Assembly (NCBI GenBank): GCA_020410785.1
Contig: CP084573.1
Location: forward strand, 310,001-374,000
Direction of reading: 5' to 3'
Length of the DNA stretch: 64,000 nucleotides
DNA from: Rickettsia endosymbiont of Culicoides impunctatus
GTDB lineage: Bacteria; Pseudomonadota; Alphaproteobacteria; Rickettsiales; Rickettsiaceae
The notes under the pieces are model-generated. The model was not told the origin of the DNA. It saw only the letters and a program-made list of their open reading frames with translations, and made no database searches. Position numbers and translations under genes: made by a program. This document shows, in pieces, positions 36,174-45,248 of the stretch (position 1 is its first letter; the number at the start of each line of letters is the position of its first letter).

Positions 36174-36815
36174 ATGCTTAAAAATTTTATTATTCACCTA
36201 AAAAATGTTATATTTTTTAAGTTTGTTATATGTTGTTTGTGTATTTCTACGATTTTATGGTTGTTGCAAAGTCTTAATAAAGATTATATAGAGTCGATTG
36301 CCAAGAATCACAATATTGAAGAATCTCTAGCTCAAGAAATGTTAAAACTATACTCTATAATAAATTCAAAAAACAAAATACTAGAGACATACGCAAGATA
36401 TTCGAAATTATTATCTATTTCTGCTAGACAAAATTGTTTAGAGCGAGCAAGATTAATAACAAGAATTGATAGCTTGTCAAAAAAACACAACCTAAATGAG
36501 CCGATTACTATCTCAATTAAACAAAGATTCTTAAGCGGTGTTAGGTCAGATATGGGAACAAAACAAGATACCATAAGGATAAAGAACTATGATGTTTATA
36601 TAAGATTTGCTACTAAAGATTTTATAACCTTCTTGACAATTATAAATGAAATATACTCTTGTATGCCGGAAAATACTATTGTACTATCTATAGACGTCAA
36701 AAAAGAAGATGTATTAGAGCCCAAGGTTATTTATAAACTATCAACAGAAAGAACCCCTGATATGATCTTTACAAAACTTAACATGCGTATAAGAGAAATA
36801 ACGGTAAATAAATAA
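36174..36815 (+). CDS. Small membrane protein with PilO/GspM-like layout
   Basis: 213 residues: one N-terminal span (FFKFVICCLCISTILWLLQSL), a coiled coil (residues 38-90), then a small alpha/beta domain. Starts 3 nt after the preceding stop, so co-translated. PilO and GspM have this organisation and dimerise with PilN/GspL. Sequence similarity alone is not decisive. Confidence 0.5.
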   Translation: MLKNFIIHLKNVIFFKFVICCLCISTILWLLQSLNKDYIESIAKNHNIEESLAQEMLKLYSIINSKNKILETYARYSKLLSISARQNCLERARLITRIDSLSKKHNLNEPITISIKQRFLSGVRSDMGTKQDTIRIKNYDVYIRFATKDFITFLTIINEIYSCMPENTIVLSIDVKKEDVLEPKVIYKLSTERTPDMIFTKLNMRIREITVNK

Positions 36816-36819
36816 GATT

Positions 36820-37839
36820 ATGGACATCTTCAACAGTATAAATATTTCTATATGCAGAAAAAGCATATGTGAAGAGTTAATTAATAATATAACAAAGCAA
36901 GCATGTTTAACACTTGCTAATGTAATAGCTATTGATTACGAAATTAGACTTAAATCAACACCTGAAATTAAGCTTCATATAAATAATTGTATTGGTAAAT
37001 TACGGGCTTTTTTTGGTCAGAAAGTTATTACCGATGATAGTTTTTCAACAGTATTAATGTTATTTTCGGTAGCAATCTCTGCGGATGCAGTAGACTATCA
37101 GGATAGAGATAATATTCTAAACAAATCAGAAGATATAGTAATTGATACAATAATAAATACAAATTTTGGTGAGGCAAATTCTGAAGAAAAGGGAGTAATA
37201 AAACAAGTGGTAAAAGATTTATTGGCAGCAAAAAATAGTTATGAATTAACAAATTTTATCCAAGTTGAACCAGAAATATTTCGTACAACGGTAATGCATG
37301 CGGTAAAAAAATATCAAAACCCCAAAGAAGTAAGTGATAATATTCAATTAGAAATGAATAGAATAGTAACTGTTACAGCAAAACATAATAAGAAAATGGA
37401 AATATTTAAACAAGCAACCAGCAAAATTATAACTGCTATTAGTATTTTAGCAGTTGGAGCTATTAGTGTTGCAACAGCTGGTGCCACATTTGCTTTTATG
37501 GTAGTCCCAGCTTCTATTATAGCAATAGAATATGCTCCCAAAATAGGCGAGAAGATTGGTGGGATGATTCTCAGTGCTGATAAATCGATGAGTGAGCAAG
37601 AACAAAAAATTACTACGCTAAAAACTAATTTGTCAAAAAATAATAAAGAATTTTTGACCAAACAGCAATCAGTAGAGTATAATATTGCCAAAGAACATCT
37701 ATTAAATAGTGATATAAAGTCTGTAGCTAATCAAAAATATAACAAATTAAATATAATAAAAACTCAGGTACAGCCTAACTTGCCTAATAAAATATCTTCG
37801 CAAAATAGCAAATCTTCAGGACAAATTAAACAAAGGTAA
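36820..37839 (+). CDS. Hypothetical protein with a glycine/alanine-rich hydrophobic hairpin
   Basis: 339 residues, unrecognised. The N-terminal 200 residues are helical; residues about 207-245 form two adjoining hydrophobic helices (AISILAVGAISVATAGATFAFMVV) as in pore-forming or membrane-inserting proteins; the C-terminal 90 residues are polar and lysine-rich. Begins 4 nt after the PilO-like gene and ends 4 nt before an SMR transporter gene, so part of one operon. Confidence 0.5.
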   Translation: MDIFNSINISICRKSICEELINNITKQACLTLANVIAIDYEIRLKSTPEIKLHINNCIGKLRAFFGQKVITDDSFSTVLMLFSVAISADAVDYQDRDNILNKSEDIVIDTIINTNFGEANSEEKGVIKQVVKDLLAAKNSYELTNFIQVEPEIFRTTVMHAVKKYQNPKEVSDNIQLEMNRIVTVTAKHNKKMEIFKQATSKIITAISILAVGAISVATAGATFAFMVVPASIIAIEYAPKIGEKIGGMILSADKSMSEQEQKITTLKTNLSKNNKEFLTKQQSVEYNIAKEHLLNSDIKSVANQKYNKLNIIKTQVQPNLPNKISSQNSKSSGQIKQR

Positions 37840-37843
37840 CAAT

Positions 37844-38161
37844 ATGTTAGCAACTTGGATTCTCCTTATATTTGCCGGATTATTTGAAATAGGTTTTTCT
37901 ATATCGTTGAAATTGTCAGATGGTTTTACCAAAATAAAACCTATTATAGCTTTTATTGGTTTTTCAATATTAAGTTTTATTTGTCTCAGTAAAACTCTGG
38001 ATAAGCTACCTCTTGGTACTGCTTATCTTCTATGGACTGGTATCGGAGCGGTAGGAACAGTAATAGTAGGAATAGTGTATTTTAATGAGCCATATTCTGC
38101 TATGCGAGTTTTCTTTATTAGCACTATGATAATTTCCATGATAGGTTTGAAGTTATCTTAA
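37844..38161 (+). CDS. Small multidrug resistance (SMR) transporter, SugE/Gdx-like
   Basis: 105 residues and four spans. The membrane-embedded glutamate of SMR exporters is present (FAGLFEIGFS), and LLWTGIGAVGTVIVGIVYF is the family signature of span 3. The SugE-type sequence suggests guanidinium or quaternary cation export. Last gene of the 34635-38161 run. Confidence 0.88.
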   Translation: MLATWILLIFAGLFEIGFSISLKLSDGFTKIKPIIAFIGFSILSFICLSKTLDKLPLGTAYLLWTGIGAVGTVIVGIVYFNEPYSAMRVFFISTMIISMIGLKLS

Positions 38162-38219
38162 CCCATTTACCTTAATGGATTGCTTCGTCGGCTTATGCCT
38201 CCTCGCAATGACGTTATCT

Positions 38220-38300
38220 GTCATTGCGAGACCACATAGTGGTCGCGGCAATCCACACTTATTGGATTGCTTTGTCGGCTTGTGCCTCCTCGCAATGACT
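38220..38300. repeat. Palindromic repeat, family A
   Basis: Full copy preceded by the right half of another (38176-38213). Confidence 0.8.
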
Positions 38301-38325
38301 TTGAGCAATATTACTTATAATAACT

Positions 38326-39450
38326 ATGATCAGGCTTATTTACCCTAAATTTTGGCAAAGTAAAAATATTATTGCCTACTTATTATTACCATTAAGCTGG
38401 TTATATCTTTTTGCTAGTTATCTACGAAGGGTCACATCTCGCCCAATAATATTTCCTTGTAAAGTAATTTGCGTTGGTAATATAAGCATCGGGGGTACTG
38501 GTAAAACTCAAATAGTGATCTTCCTTGCTAAGCTATTGAAGGCTGTTAATATTGATTTTATAATTATCAGTAAAGGTTATGGCAGTAAGCTTCAAACGGC
38601 ATTGTTAGTTGAAGCACATCATACAGTAGCAGATGTCGGGGATGAAGCAGTAATGCTGTTAAAATATGGTAGAGTCATTGCTGCAAAGAAAATTCAAGAT
38701 ATAGGTTATTTTATAGAAAAGATTAAGCCAAAGGTGATTATAGTAGATGATTCAATGCAGAATCCTAATTTTCATAAGGATATTGTTATTCTATCAGTTG
38801 ATGCTAATAGGTTATTTGGCAATGAATTCTTAATTCCAGCTGGTCCTCTGCGTCAATACCCCAAACAAGCTATTGACAAAGCTGATATAGTTATTTCCGT
38901 AGGATCTGATTCTTTTCCCTCATATATAGCTAACCTAAATGTTAAGTCCAACTTACAAACGTCATTGCGAGAAGCTGCTTTAGTAGCTACGAAGCAATCC
39001 AGGAAAGTGAATAGAAATGGATTGCTTCGCTCTAGCTTCGCACCTCCTTGCAATGACAGCAATTTACTATGGCTAAGTGCTAATCATATTAGCTCTAAAG
39101 AATGTGCCTTTTTTCAAGCTCAAATAGTTCCCTCTATAGACATAGATAAGACAAAAAACTATTTTGCCTTTAGTGGTATAGGCAATCCTGAAAGATTTCT
39201 CTCTACCTTAGAAAATTATGGACTGCAGTTAGTTGGTCATAAAATTTTCCCGGATCATCATCAATATTCTACAAAAGATTTAGAATATTTAAAAGAGCAA
39301 TCAAAAAAATCTAACTCTCTTTTAATAACAACCAGAAAAGATTACGTACGAATATGTGATACTGACTTATCAGTAATATGTTGCGATGTACATCTATTAT
39401 TAGATAATCAACAATCATTAGTAGATTTAATATATGAAAAAATTATTTAA
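38326..39450 (+). CDS. lpxK: Tetraacyldisaccharide 4'-kinase LpxK, with repeat-encoded insert
   Basis: 374 residues, longer than the usual 320-340. LpxK phosphorylates the lipid A precursor. Motifs: Walker [16 protein letters not shown] (K60), [11 protein letters not shown] and [11 protein letters not shown], and the C-terminal TRKDYVRI. Residues about 211-244 ([16 protein letters not shown]...PCND) are encoded by a family-A palindrome in frame, which explains the extra length. It overlaps lpxL by 17 nt. Confidence 0.9.
   Translation: MIRLIYPKFWQSKNIIAYLLLPLSWLYLFASYLRRVTSRPIIFPCKVICVGNISIGGTGKTQIVIFLAKLLKAVNIDFIIISKGYGSKLQTALLVEAHHTVADVGDEAVMLLKYGRVIAAKKIQDIGYFIEKIKPKVIIVDDSMQNPNFHKDIVILSVDANRLFGNEFLIPAGPLRQYPKQAIDKADIVISVGSDSFPSYIANLNVKSNLQTSLREAALVATKQSRKVNRNGLLRSSFAPPCNDSNLLWLSANHISSKECAFFQAQIVPSIDIDKTKNYFAFSGIGNPERFLSTLENYGLQLVGHKIFPDHHQYSTKDLEYLKEQSKKSNSLLITTRKDYVRICDTDLSVICCDVHLLLDNQQSLVDLIYEKII
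38961..39057. repeat. Palindromic repeat, family A, inside lpxK
   Basis: GTCATTGCGAGAAGC to CAATGAC, translated in frame between SNLQ and SNLLWLS. It lies between conserved blocks of LpxK, probably in a surface loop. Confidence 0.85.
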
Positions 39451-40366
39451 TAATATTAAATACCTACTAGAGTATTTTCTTGTTTTAATAATAGTAAAGA
39501 TACTAGGAGCATTGGGTATTGACAAATCTGTAAATATTTGTCGATATTTAGCAAGGAAAATAGGCCCTTTGTTACCAGTCAATAAAGTTGCAAAAGAAAA
39601 TATTCAAAATATTCTTGGCAATAATCTATACACAAATGAAGGGTCTATAAATTCTCAAGCAATCATTAATCAAGTATGGGAGAATTTTGGCAGTTTTATA
39701 GGAGAATTTCCATATGTTAATAAGATGTCAGAGGAAGAATTATCTAGACGAATAGAGATAAGTGGTCTTGAGAATATAATAGAATTCCAGAAATCACAGC
39801 AACCATTCTTATTCTTTACCGGACATTTTGCTAATTGGGATTTTGCTCTTAAAATTAGCAATAAATTTTATCATAAATTTGCTATTATCTACCGCAAATT
39901 AAATAATCCTTATGTTGACAAACTAATTAACGATACACGTATAAGTAATGATATAAAGCTAATTCCCAAAGGAGCACAAGGTGCAAGAGAGCTAATATCT
40001 GCTATCAAATCAGGATATTCCATTGCCATGCTGGTAGATCAAAAAATGAATAATGGCATTGAAGTGCCATTATTAGGACAGCCCGCCATGACTGCTCAAG
40101 CAATTGCCAAAATTGCCTTACAGTTCAGCTACCCAATTATACCATTACAAGTGGTTCGCACTAATAGTAATAGCAGTTATTTTAAAGTTATTATTCATCC
40201 GCCAATAGAATTACAAAAAACTAATAATAATCAAGCAGATTGTTATAACATAATGGTTACTATTAACCAAATTTTAGGTAATTGGGTTAAAGAAAACCCA
40301 GGTCAATGGTTCTGGTTTCATAATAGGTGGAAGAAGAATAATAATAAACATTCCAAGATTAAGTAA
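39434..40366 (+). CDS. lpxL: Lipid A biosynthesis acyltransferase LpxL/HtrB family
   Basis: 310 residues with an N-terminal membrane anchor, the catalytic HxxxxD motif [11 protein letters not shown] (H131, D136) and [12 protein letters not shown] and WFWFHNRWK blocks. Adds a secondary acyl chain to Kdo2-lipid A. Coupled to lpxK by the 17-nt overlap, so two lipid A steps form one operon. Confidence 0.9.
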   Translation: MKKLFNNIKYLLEYFLVLIIVKILGALGIDKSVNICRYLARKIGPLLPVNKVAKENIQNILGNNLYTNEGSINSQAIINQVWENFGSFIGEFPYVNKMSEEELSRRIEISGLENIIEFQKSQQPFLFFTGHFANWDFALKISNKFYHKFAIIYRKLNNPYVDKLINDTRISNDIKLIPKGAQGARELISAIKSGYSIAMLVDQKMNNGIEVPLLGQPAMTAQAIAKIALQFSYPIIPLQVVRTNSNSSYFKVIIHPPIELQKTNNNQADCYNIMVTINQILGNWVKENPGQWFWFHNRWKKNNNKHSKIK

Positions 40367-40425
40367 TTGCAATTACTTAATAAATATGTATACTCTCCTG
40401 CTTTGAATGATTGATACCGCAAATA

Positions 40426-40532
40426 TATAGTTAATTCAGGAGAATTTGGTGCTAGGAGCGATGGAGCGAAGCCTATATGGAATAGGCGAGCGACGAGTAA
40501 CGACGTCACCAATTTCTCATCAATTGACTATA
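40426..40532. repeat. Palindromic element, family B
   Basis: 107 bp, TATAGTTAATTCAGG to CAATTGACTATA, close to the copy in the phosphohexomutase gene. No gene in 40367-40631. Confidence 0.85.
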
Positions 40533-40631
40533 CCTGTGGGGATATTCGCCTGCGTACCCCCTTTTACAGTTAAATGCGAGTCGTAGGTAAAACATGCATT
40601 TTTATAAAAAAATTAATAAAAAAAGAATGTT

Positions 40632-40856
40632 ATGACAAGGGTAACACCTCCTCAGAAAATTATATCTTTCGCTGAAAATAAATCTGACTTAGAGAAAATT
40701 ACTCAATTTATTACGGATGGTTGGACAATAGTAAAGTTAATACCTTATGGTAATTATTTTATTGGTGTCATGGAAAAGATGCAGCATGACCACACTATAA
40801 ATGACCAAGATAGAACTGTTTATATACCTCCAAGAAAAAAGATCATTTTTACTTGA
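40632..40856 (+). CDS. Small conserved rickettsial protein (DUF2674-like)
   Basis: 74 residues: ISFAENKSDLEKITQFITDGWTIVKLIPYGNYFIGVMEK is a compact alpha/beta fold resembling the short Rickettsia-restricted DUF2674 proteins as I recall them. No signal or membrane span. Function unknown. Confidence 0.6.
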   Translation: MTRVTPPQKIISFAENKSDLEKITQFITDGWTIVKLIPYGNYFIGVMEKMQHDHTINDQDRTVYIPPRKKIIFT

Positions 40857-40905
40857 GAGTTTTCTATTTTCTAGACTCTGTGAACAAAATCTAGATAGTC
40901 CCTCC

Positions 40906-41010
40906 GTCATTGCGAGAAGCTACTTTAGTAGCGACGAAGCAATCCAAAAGGATACAAATAGATATTAAGACTTGGATTGCTTCGTCGGCTTACGCCTTCT
41001 CGCAATGACG
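40906..41010. repeat. Palindromic repeat, family A
   Basis: GTCATTGCGAGAAGC to CTCGCAATGACG. Just left, 40872-40890 is a left end of MITE D (TAGACTCTGTGAACAAAAT); just right, a family-F end (GGTGAACGCTCAC) supplies the last codons of ccmE. Confidence 0.85.
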
Positions 41011-41019
41011 TTTTGTACT

Positions 41020-41433
41020 TTAACTTTTTTTCGGTGAACGCTCACTATACTGAGCTGGAGAATAATTCTCATCATGTTTGGTCAACAACTCACGAGCTAT
41101 AAATATGTCATCTGATAGTTTACCTACAGCTATTATTCCTTGATTCTCACGAAACAAAGCTGGTAAAACCCCTTGGTAAGATATTTCTAGGTCTTTAATA
41201 TCATCGGTAATGACAAAATGCACTTTATCGGCAGTAATTTTTTTAATTGAACCTACTTTAACTAACCCCCCTACCCTAAATTCTTTGCCAAGTTTTAACT
41301 CATTAATTTTTGATGGAGGATAAAAAAATACTATATTATCCTCAAGATTATATAATATCATATATACTCCCCCAGCACTGCATAATAGGTAAAATAATAT
41401 AATTTTTAATCTATTTTTCACCTTTTTTTGCAT
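41020..41433 (-). CDS. ccmE: Cytochrome c maturation haem chaperone CcmE
   Basis: 137 residues: N-terminal span ([17 protein letters not shown]), beta-barrel with [11 protein letters not shown], and the haem-binding [11 protein letters not shown] (covalent His120, Tyr124). CcmE carries haem from CcmC to the apocytochrome lyase. The last residues (SERSPKKS) come from a family-F repeat that replaced the native tail. Its start overlaps ccmD by 23 nt. Confidence 0.92.
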   Translation of the reverse strand: MQKKVKNRLKIILFYLLCSAGGVYMILYNLEDNIVFFYPPSKINELKLGKEFRVGGLVKVGSIKKITADKVHFVITDDIKDLEISYQGVLPALFRENQGIIAVGKLSDDIFIARELLTKHDENYSPAQYSERSPKKS

Positions 41434-41536
41434 TAACTAACCTAACCTTAATCTTCTTATAACCTAGCCAACTTGTTACTAACAATAAGCCAAGAGCTAA
41501 GAAAGCAAACAGGTATGAAACTAGTAAATAATTCAT
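41411..41536 (-). CDS. ccmD: Haem exporter protein D (CcmD)
   Basis: A 41-codon gene ([20 protein letters not shown]...KKGEK): one membrane span, then a basic cytoplasmic tail (YKKIKVR), the size and plan of CcmD, which helps release holo-CcmE from CcmABC. Its position immediately before and overlapping ccmE by 23 nt supports the call. The start is 1 nt after the sco stop. Confidence 0.8.
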   Translation of the reverse strand: MNYLLVSYLFAFLALGLLLVTSWLGYKKIKVRLVNAKKGEK

Positions 41537-41537
41537 C

Positions 41538-42179
41538 TTAATATCTTTTTTGATTTTGTTCCATTATTCTAATAAATTCTATAATCTCTTGAGCTGAACT
41601 ATCTAAGTAAAAATGCTTTACATATTTCCCTTGTCTATCCATCAGATAAACAAAAGACGAATGATCTAACATATAATCTTCACTATTAGTATCTATTTTA
41701 GCATAATACACCTTAAACTTATCAGCCACTTCTTTAATCTGTTGTTCGTTACCTGTTAAACCAATAAATTTAGAATTAAAATGCTTTAAATATTCCTTAA
41801 GGACAACCGAAGTATCACGTTTGGGATCAATAGTAATAAAAACAAATTCAACATCAATTTTATATTTATCAAGAGTATTAATGACCTCCATTATCTTTTG
41901 CAAAGAAGTAGGACAAATATCAGGGCAATAAGTGAAACCAAAATAAATTAAACTCAATTTTCCTTTCAAACTATCACTATTGAAAATATTACCATCTTGA
42001 TCAGTTAGCTCAAACTTTCCGCCAATTTGCACATCATCATTATACCCCCCTCCTCTACCAGCAAGAGGCTTCTGCGGTGTATCAAAGGATAACCACAGAT
42101 AAAATGACACAATAGTTATCAATAACCCCACTGCTATAATAATTCCTATGATAATATTAGACTGACGTTTCTTTTGCAT
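41538..42179 (-). CDS. SCO1/SenC copper chaperone for cytochrome oxidase
   Basis: 213 residues: signal anchor at 10-32, thioredoxin fold with the copper-binding CPDIC (C85, C89) and a distal His in [11 protein letters not shown]. Delivers copper to the CuA site of cytochrome c oxidase or keeps its cysteines reduced. First of sco-ccmD-ccmE, all on respiratory cytochrome assembly, with hemB just upstream. Confidence 0.92.
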   Translation of the reverse strand: MQKKRQSNIIIGIIIAVGLLITIVSFYLWLSFDTPQKPLAGRGGGYNDDVQIGGKFELTDQDGNIFNSDSLKGKLSLIYFGFTYCPDICPTSLQKIMEVINTLDKYKIDVEFVFITIDPKRDTSVVLKEYLKHFNSKFIGLTGNEQQIKEVADKFKVYYAKIDTNSEDYMLDHSSFVYLMDRQGKYVKHFYLDSSAQEIIEFIRIMEQNQKRY

Positions 42180-42199
42180 TATATTCTTCTTTATGTTAC

Positions 42200-43204
42200 T
42201 TATTTTATAATATTGATAGATTGTCTATTCAATATTTGTGCTACTTCCAATGCTGCGTAAGTAACAATGTTACTAGCCCCAGCACGCTTAAAACATAATA
42301 ACGATTCTATCAAAGCTGCTTGCCAATTTAAGGCATTGGCATCCGCAGCAAGTCTCAACATAGCATATTCGCCGCTGACCTGATAGGCAAATATATTAGT
42401 ATTAAAGCTATTTGCCGCCTGAGCTATGATATCCAAAAACATCATACCAGGTTTAATCATAATCATATCCGCCCCTTCAGCCAGATCATGTTCTATCTCT
42501 AACATAGCCTCTCTGCTATTGCGTACATCCATCTGATAGGTCGCTTTATCTAGATAAATTGCCTTATTACTGCTCACCGCATCTCTGAATGGCGAATAAA
42601 AATTTGAAGCATATTTTGCGGCATAAGATAGTATATTAACATTAATAAAACCTTCTGAATCTAGCATTTGACGTATTGCCATAATCCTACCATCCATCAT
42701 ATCAGATGGGGCTACGATGTCTACCCCAGCCGTTGCTAAAACTAAAGCTTGTTTACACAAAGCTTCAACCGTCTTATCATTATCTACATCACCATTATGT
42801 AAAATACCATCATGACCATGCGTAGTATAAGGATCCAGTGCAACATCACATATTACACCAATATCAATGTTAGCCTTTTTGATACTTCGGATAGTCCTAC
42901 ACATTAAATTATCTAGATTATACGCTTCATCCGCATTGTCACTTTTTAACTTTGCCTCTATACAGGGAAAAAGTATTATGGCATTTATGCCATTCTCATA
43001 AGCCTGCCTAGCCGTCAATACTACTTGATCAATAGACAACCTATATATACCAGGCATGGTGCTAATCTCCTGACGTTGGTTTTCCCCTTCAACAACAAAT
43101 AATGCTAGCACCAAATCATTAACGCTAAGCCTATTCTCTGCCACTAATTCTCGTAACCACCGAGTTTTTCTATTTCTTCTTAATCTTACTGTTGGATACA
43201 TCAT
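42200..43204 (-). CDS. hemB: Delta-aminolevulinic acid dehydratase (porphobilinogen synthase)
   Basis: 334 residues, normal length. [16 protein letters not shown] (metal and allosteric region), [14 protein letters not shown] and [13 protein letters not shown] (Schiff-base lysine) identify HemB. Condenses two ALA to porphobilinogen in haem synthesis. The metal-site cysteine pattern ([16 protein letters not shown], aspartate-rich) is the Mg-type and not the Zn-type. Neighbours use haem (CcmE, CcmD). Confidence 0.95.
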   Translation of the reverse strand: MMYPTVRLRRNRKTRWLRELVAENRLSVNDLVLALFVVEGENQRQEISTMPGIYRLSIDQVVLTARQAYENGINAIILFPCIEAKLKSDNADEAYNLDNLMCRTIRSIKKANIDIGVICDVALDPYTTHGHDGILHNGDVDNDKTVEALCKQALVLATAGVDIVAPSDMMDGRIMAIRQMLDSEGFINVNILSYAAKYASNFYSPFRDAVSSNKAIYLDKATYQMDVRNSREAMLEIEHDLAEGADMIMIKPGMMFLDIIAQAANSFNTNIFAYQVSGEYAMLRLAADANALNWQAALIESLLCFKRAGASNIVTYAALEVAQILNRQSINIIK

Positions 43205-43246
43205 ATTTCCAATTTTTTAAGTTTAATACACAAATTCAAGATAACT

Positions 43247-44302
43247 TTAATTGTCCTGAATGCAGGTTATTGACGAATAATGAACTTTTCCATCCTCTCC
43301 ATAAAATTCTTCAATTATATTTTCATTATTTAACTTCAAAAGACAAAAACCATTTTGTACCCTTATATCGTCATTCTGTACTGGAGTATTCTCATACCAA
43401 ATCACTTTACTATTAGCAGCATAAGCTGCAGCATTGCCATAAGGAATTGCTGCATGTCCCGACAAACGCACTTTTACATTATCAATATCTTGATAAACTG
43501 CAGCACAATGCAGATGCCCATAATACCAATATTTTAGATTATTACCTAAAGCATCCTTAACTTGATTCCAGATAGGCATTGTATCATTATTAACATAATC
43601 AAAAACAAAGTGGTGAGTTAAAACGATAGTTCTCTTATTTTTAACAGCAATTTGCTTTAAAAATAATATTTGACTGTCATTTAATCTTCCCTCCATGTAA
43701 AAAGTCTTTTTATCGGAAAAATACGCAGAATCAAGACCAACAATAACCCAATAGTTATTTTCTAAAGCAAAGTAACTATTTTGTTGTTGTTGTTCAAAGA
43801 TTTTATTAGCTAAAGTAGTATTAAAATATCCTCTTGCTCCATCAAACATTTCATGATTAGAATTAAGTGTGAAATTACCTTTCGTGCCAATTGGCCATAG
43901 TGATAGTAATTTGTCTCTTGATTCTCTAGCAGTTCCTGCGTAATAAACATCTCCTAAATGTATAGAATAGCATGGATTAAGATTTTTAATATTTTTAGAA
44001 ATAGTTGAAGCAACTGTACTACCATCCCAATCTCCAGTACCAAAATCACCAAAAATGCTTATTGTAGCTTCTTCTGACATTGGTATTATTGCTGGGGATT
44101 CTCTAAAAAGAGCAGGATCATCTATATTTTTTAGAAAAGTAATTATAGATTCTGCCCACCCAATATCAAGTGCTTCATATTTACCAAGACCAATAATTTG
44201 ACCATTAGATCTTACTCGAAATGATTTATCTTTACTTTCTAATATTCGATTAATTTTTTGTATATGCTCGGTATCTTTACCATCAATAATAGACTTAACC
44301 AA
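43247..44302 (-). CDS. Calcineurin-like metallophosphoesterase
   Basis: The main open part, 351 residues from a TTG at 44302. Metallophosphoesterase motifs in order: IFGDFGTGDW, LGDVYYAGTARE, NSNHEMFDGARGYF, LTHHFVFD and YGHLHCAAVY; all metal ligands present. It resembles the purple-acid-type soluble phosphatases of eukaryotes and some bacteria; no signal peptide. The frame is open further upstream but for one TAA at 44309-44311, so the native start is likely at 44458 and the gene may be damaged. Substrate unknown. Confidence 0.75.
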   Translation of the reverse strand: MVKSIIDGKDTEHIQKINRILESKDKSFRVRSNGQIIGLGKYEALDIGWAESIITFLKNIDDPALFRESPAIIPMSEEATISIFGDFGTGDWDGSTVASTISKNIKNLNPCYSIHLGDVYYAGTARESRDKLLSLWPIGTKGNFTLNSNHEMFDGARGYFNTTLANKIFEQQQQNSYFALENNYWVIVGLDSAYFSDKKTFYMEGRLNDSQILFLKQIAVKNKRTIVLTHHFVFDYVNNDTMPIWNQVKDALGNNLKYWYYGHLHCAAVYQDIDNVKVRLSGHAAIPYGNAAAYAANSKVIWYENTPVQNDDIRVQNGFCLLKLNNENIIEEFYGEDGKVHYSSITCIQDN

Positions 44303-44308
44303 AGAAAA

Positions 44309-44458
44309 TTAACTTATCTTCTCGACAGAATCAGGTTGTTCAATAAATTCTAAAAGATGATTATTATGCTTTGTCAATAATTCTTTAATATTAGAACCTT
44401 CTCCTATATTGCTTAATAATTTTTCAAATCTTATTGCTGTTTCAGCTATATTAACCAT
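44309..44458 (-). pseudogene. 5' part of the metallophosphoesterase gene, before an in-frame stop
   Basis: 49 codons from an ATG at 44458 (MVNIAETAIRFEKLL...SVEKIS) ending in TAA, in the same frame as the phosphoesterase that continues directly (FSLVKSIIDG). Helical and polar. It is either a lost N-terminal domain or a short upstream ORF. Confidence 0.5.
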
Positions 44459-44543
44459 AACTTTACCACAACTAAAATTCTCATCTTTTACACCATTCTT
44501 TCTTTAAGTTAACACCTATCGCAACAGTAACGGAAAAGCTATC

Positions 44544-44706
44544 TAGGCTCTGTGAACAAAATTTAAATTACTAGATTTCGACTCTTTTTAGCTGCAAATT
44601 ATAAGATTTTTTTGAAATAGAACTAACTATTCCGGCAAAAATCTTATTAATTTTCGCTTAAAAACACTCAAAATCTAAACAATTAAAATTTTGTTCACAG
44701 AGCCTA
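44544..44706. mobile_element. MITE family D, copy 2
   Basis: 163 bp, nearly identical to 28933-29095, ends TAGGCTCTGTGAAC and inverse. Near identity points to recent mobility, though no full parent element is in the window. Confidence 0.85.
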
Positions 44707-44850
44707 GGAGGCTGCCTACGATAACTAATTAATTATATTTTGAGCTATTTTTCGGCGAGAATAAATATGATTTTTCAAGAAAATCATGTTTATTCACAGC
44801 TAAAAAGAGCCAAATATAGAATTACTTTAGTTATTGCAGGCAGCCTCCTA
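44705..44850. mobile_element. MITE family E
   Basis: 146 bp, 24-bp terminal inverted repeat (TAGGAGGCTGCCTACGATAA and inverse, two mismatches), sharing its first TA with the end of MITE D. Inner arms TCAAGAAAATCATG allow a second hairpin. End fragments at 29651 and 34110. Confidence 0.75.
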
Positions 44851-45065
44851 GAGCCTTAACCGGTTAGCTATAGTCTATTACCTTTTACTATTTTCAAGCA
44901 ATATATCACAAAAATTTCTGCCACTAAGTAAAAAAATGTTTTAATTGCATAAAAATCCAATATTTTACATAAAATTAATAAAAATTATCCTTTTTGATAT
45001 AAATCCGCTTGACTTATACAATAAAATATCATAAATGTGTTAAAATAACAAATATAGGATAGATT

Positions 45066-45233
45066 ATGAAAGTTAATGTGCCTAATCTCAGATGGCATGA
45101 AGAGAGAATCTTAGCTCAAAAGAAATAGTAATATTACTCTTTGGTCTAAATTAGTACCTAAAAATTTTAAAATTTCTAATAAAGAGTTAGATACTTCACT
45201 TAACACTGATAATTCAGTTCTTTTTAGTCTTTA
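45066..45233 (+). pseudogene. Short broken ORF, unknown
   Basis: A 20-codon frame (MKVNVPNLRWHEERILAQKK) followed after a stop and frame change by NITLWSKLVPKNFKISNKEL... to 45233. Probably the decayed remnant of a small gene. The rest of 44851-45248 is AT-rich with nothing seen. Confidence 0.3.
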
Positions 45234-45248
45234 AAGACTCTCCTACTC

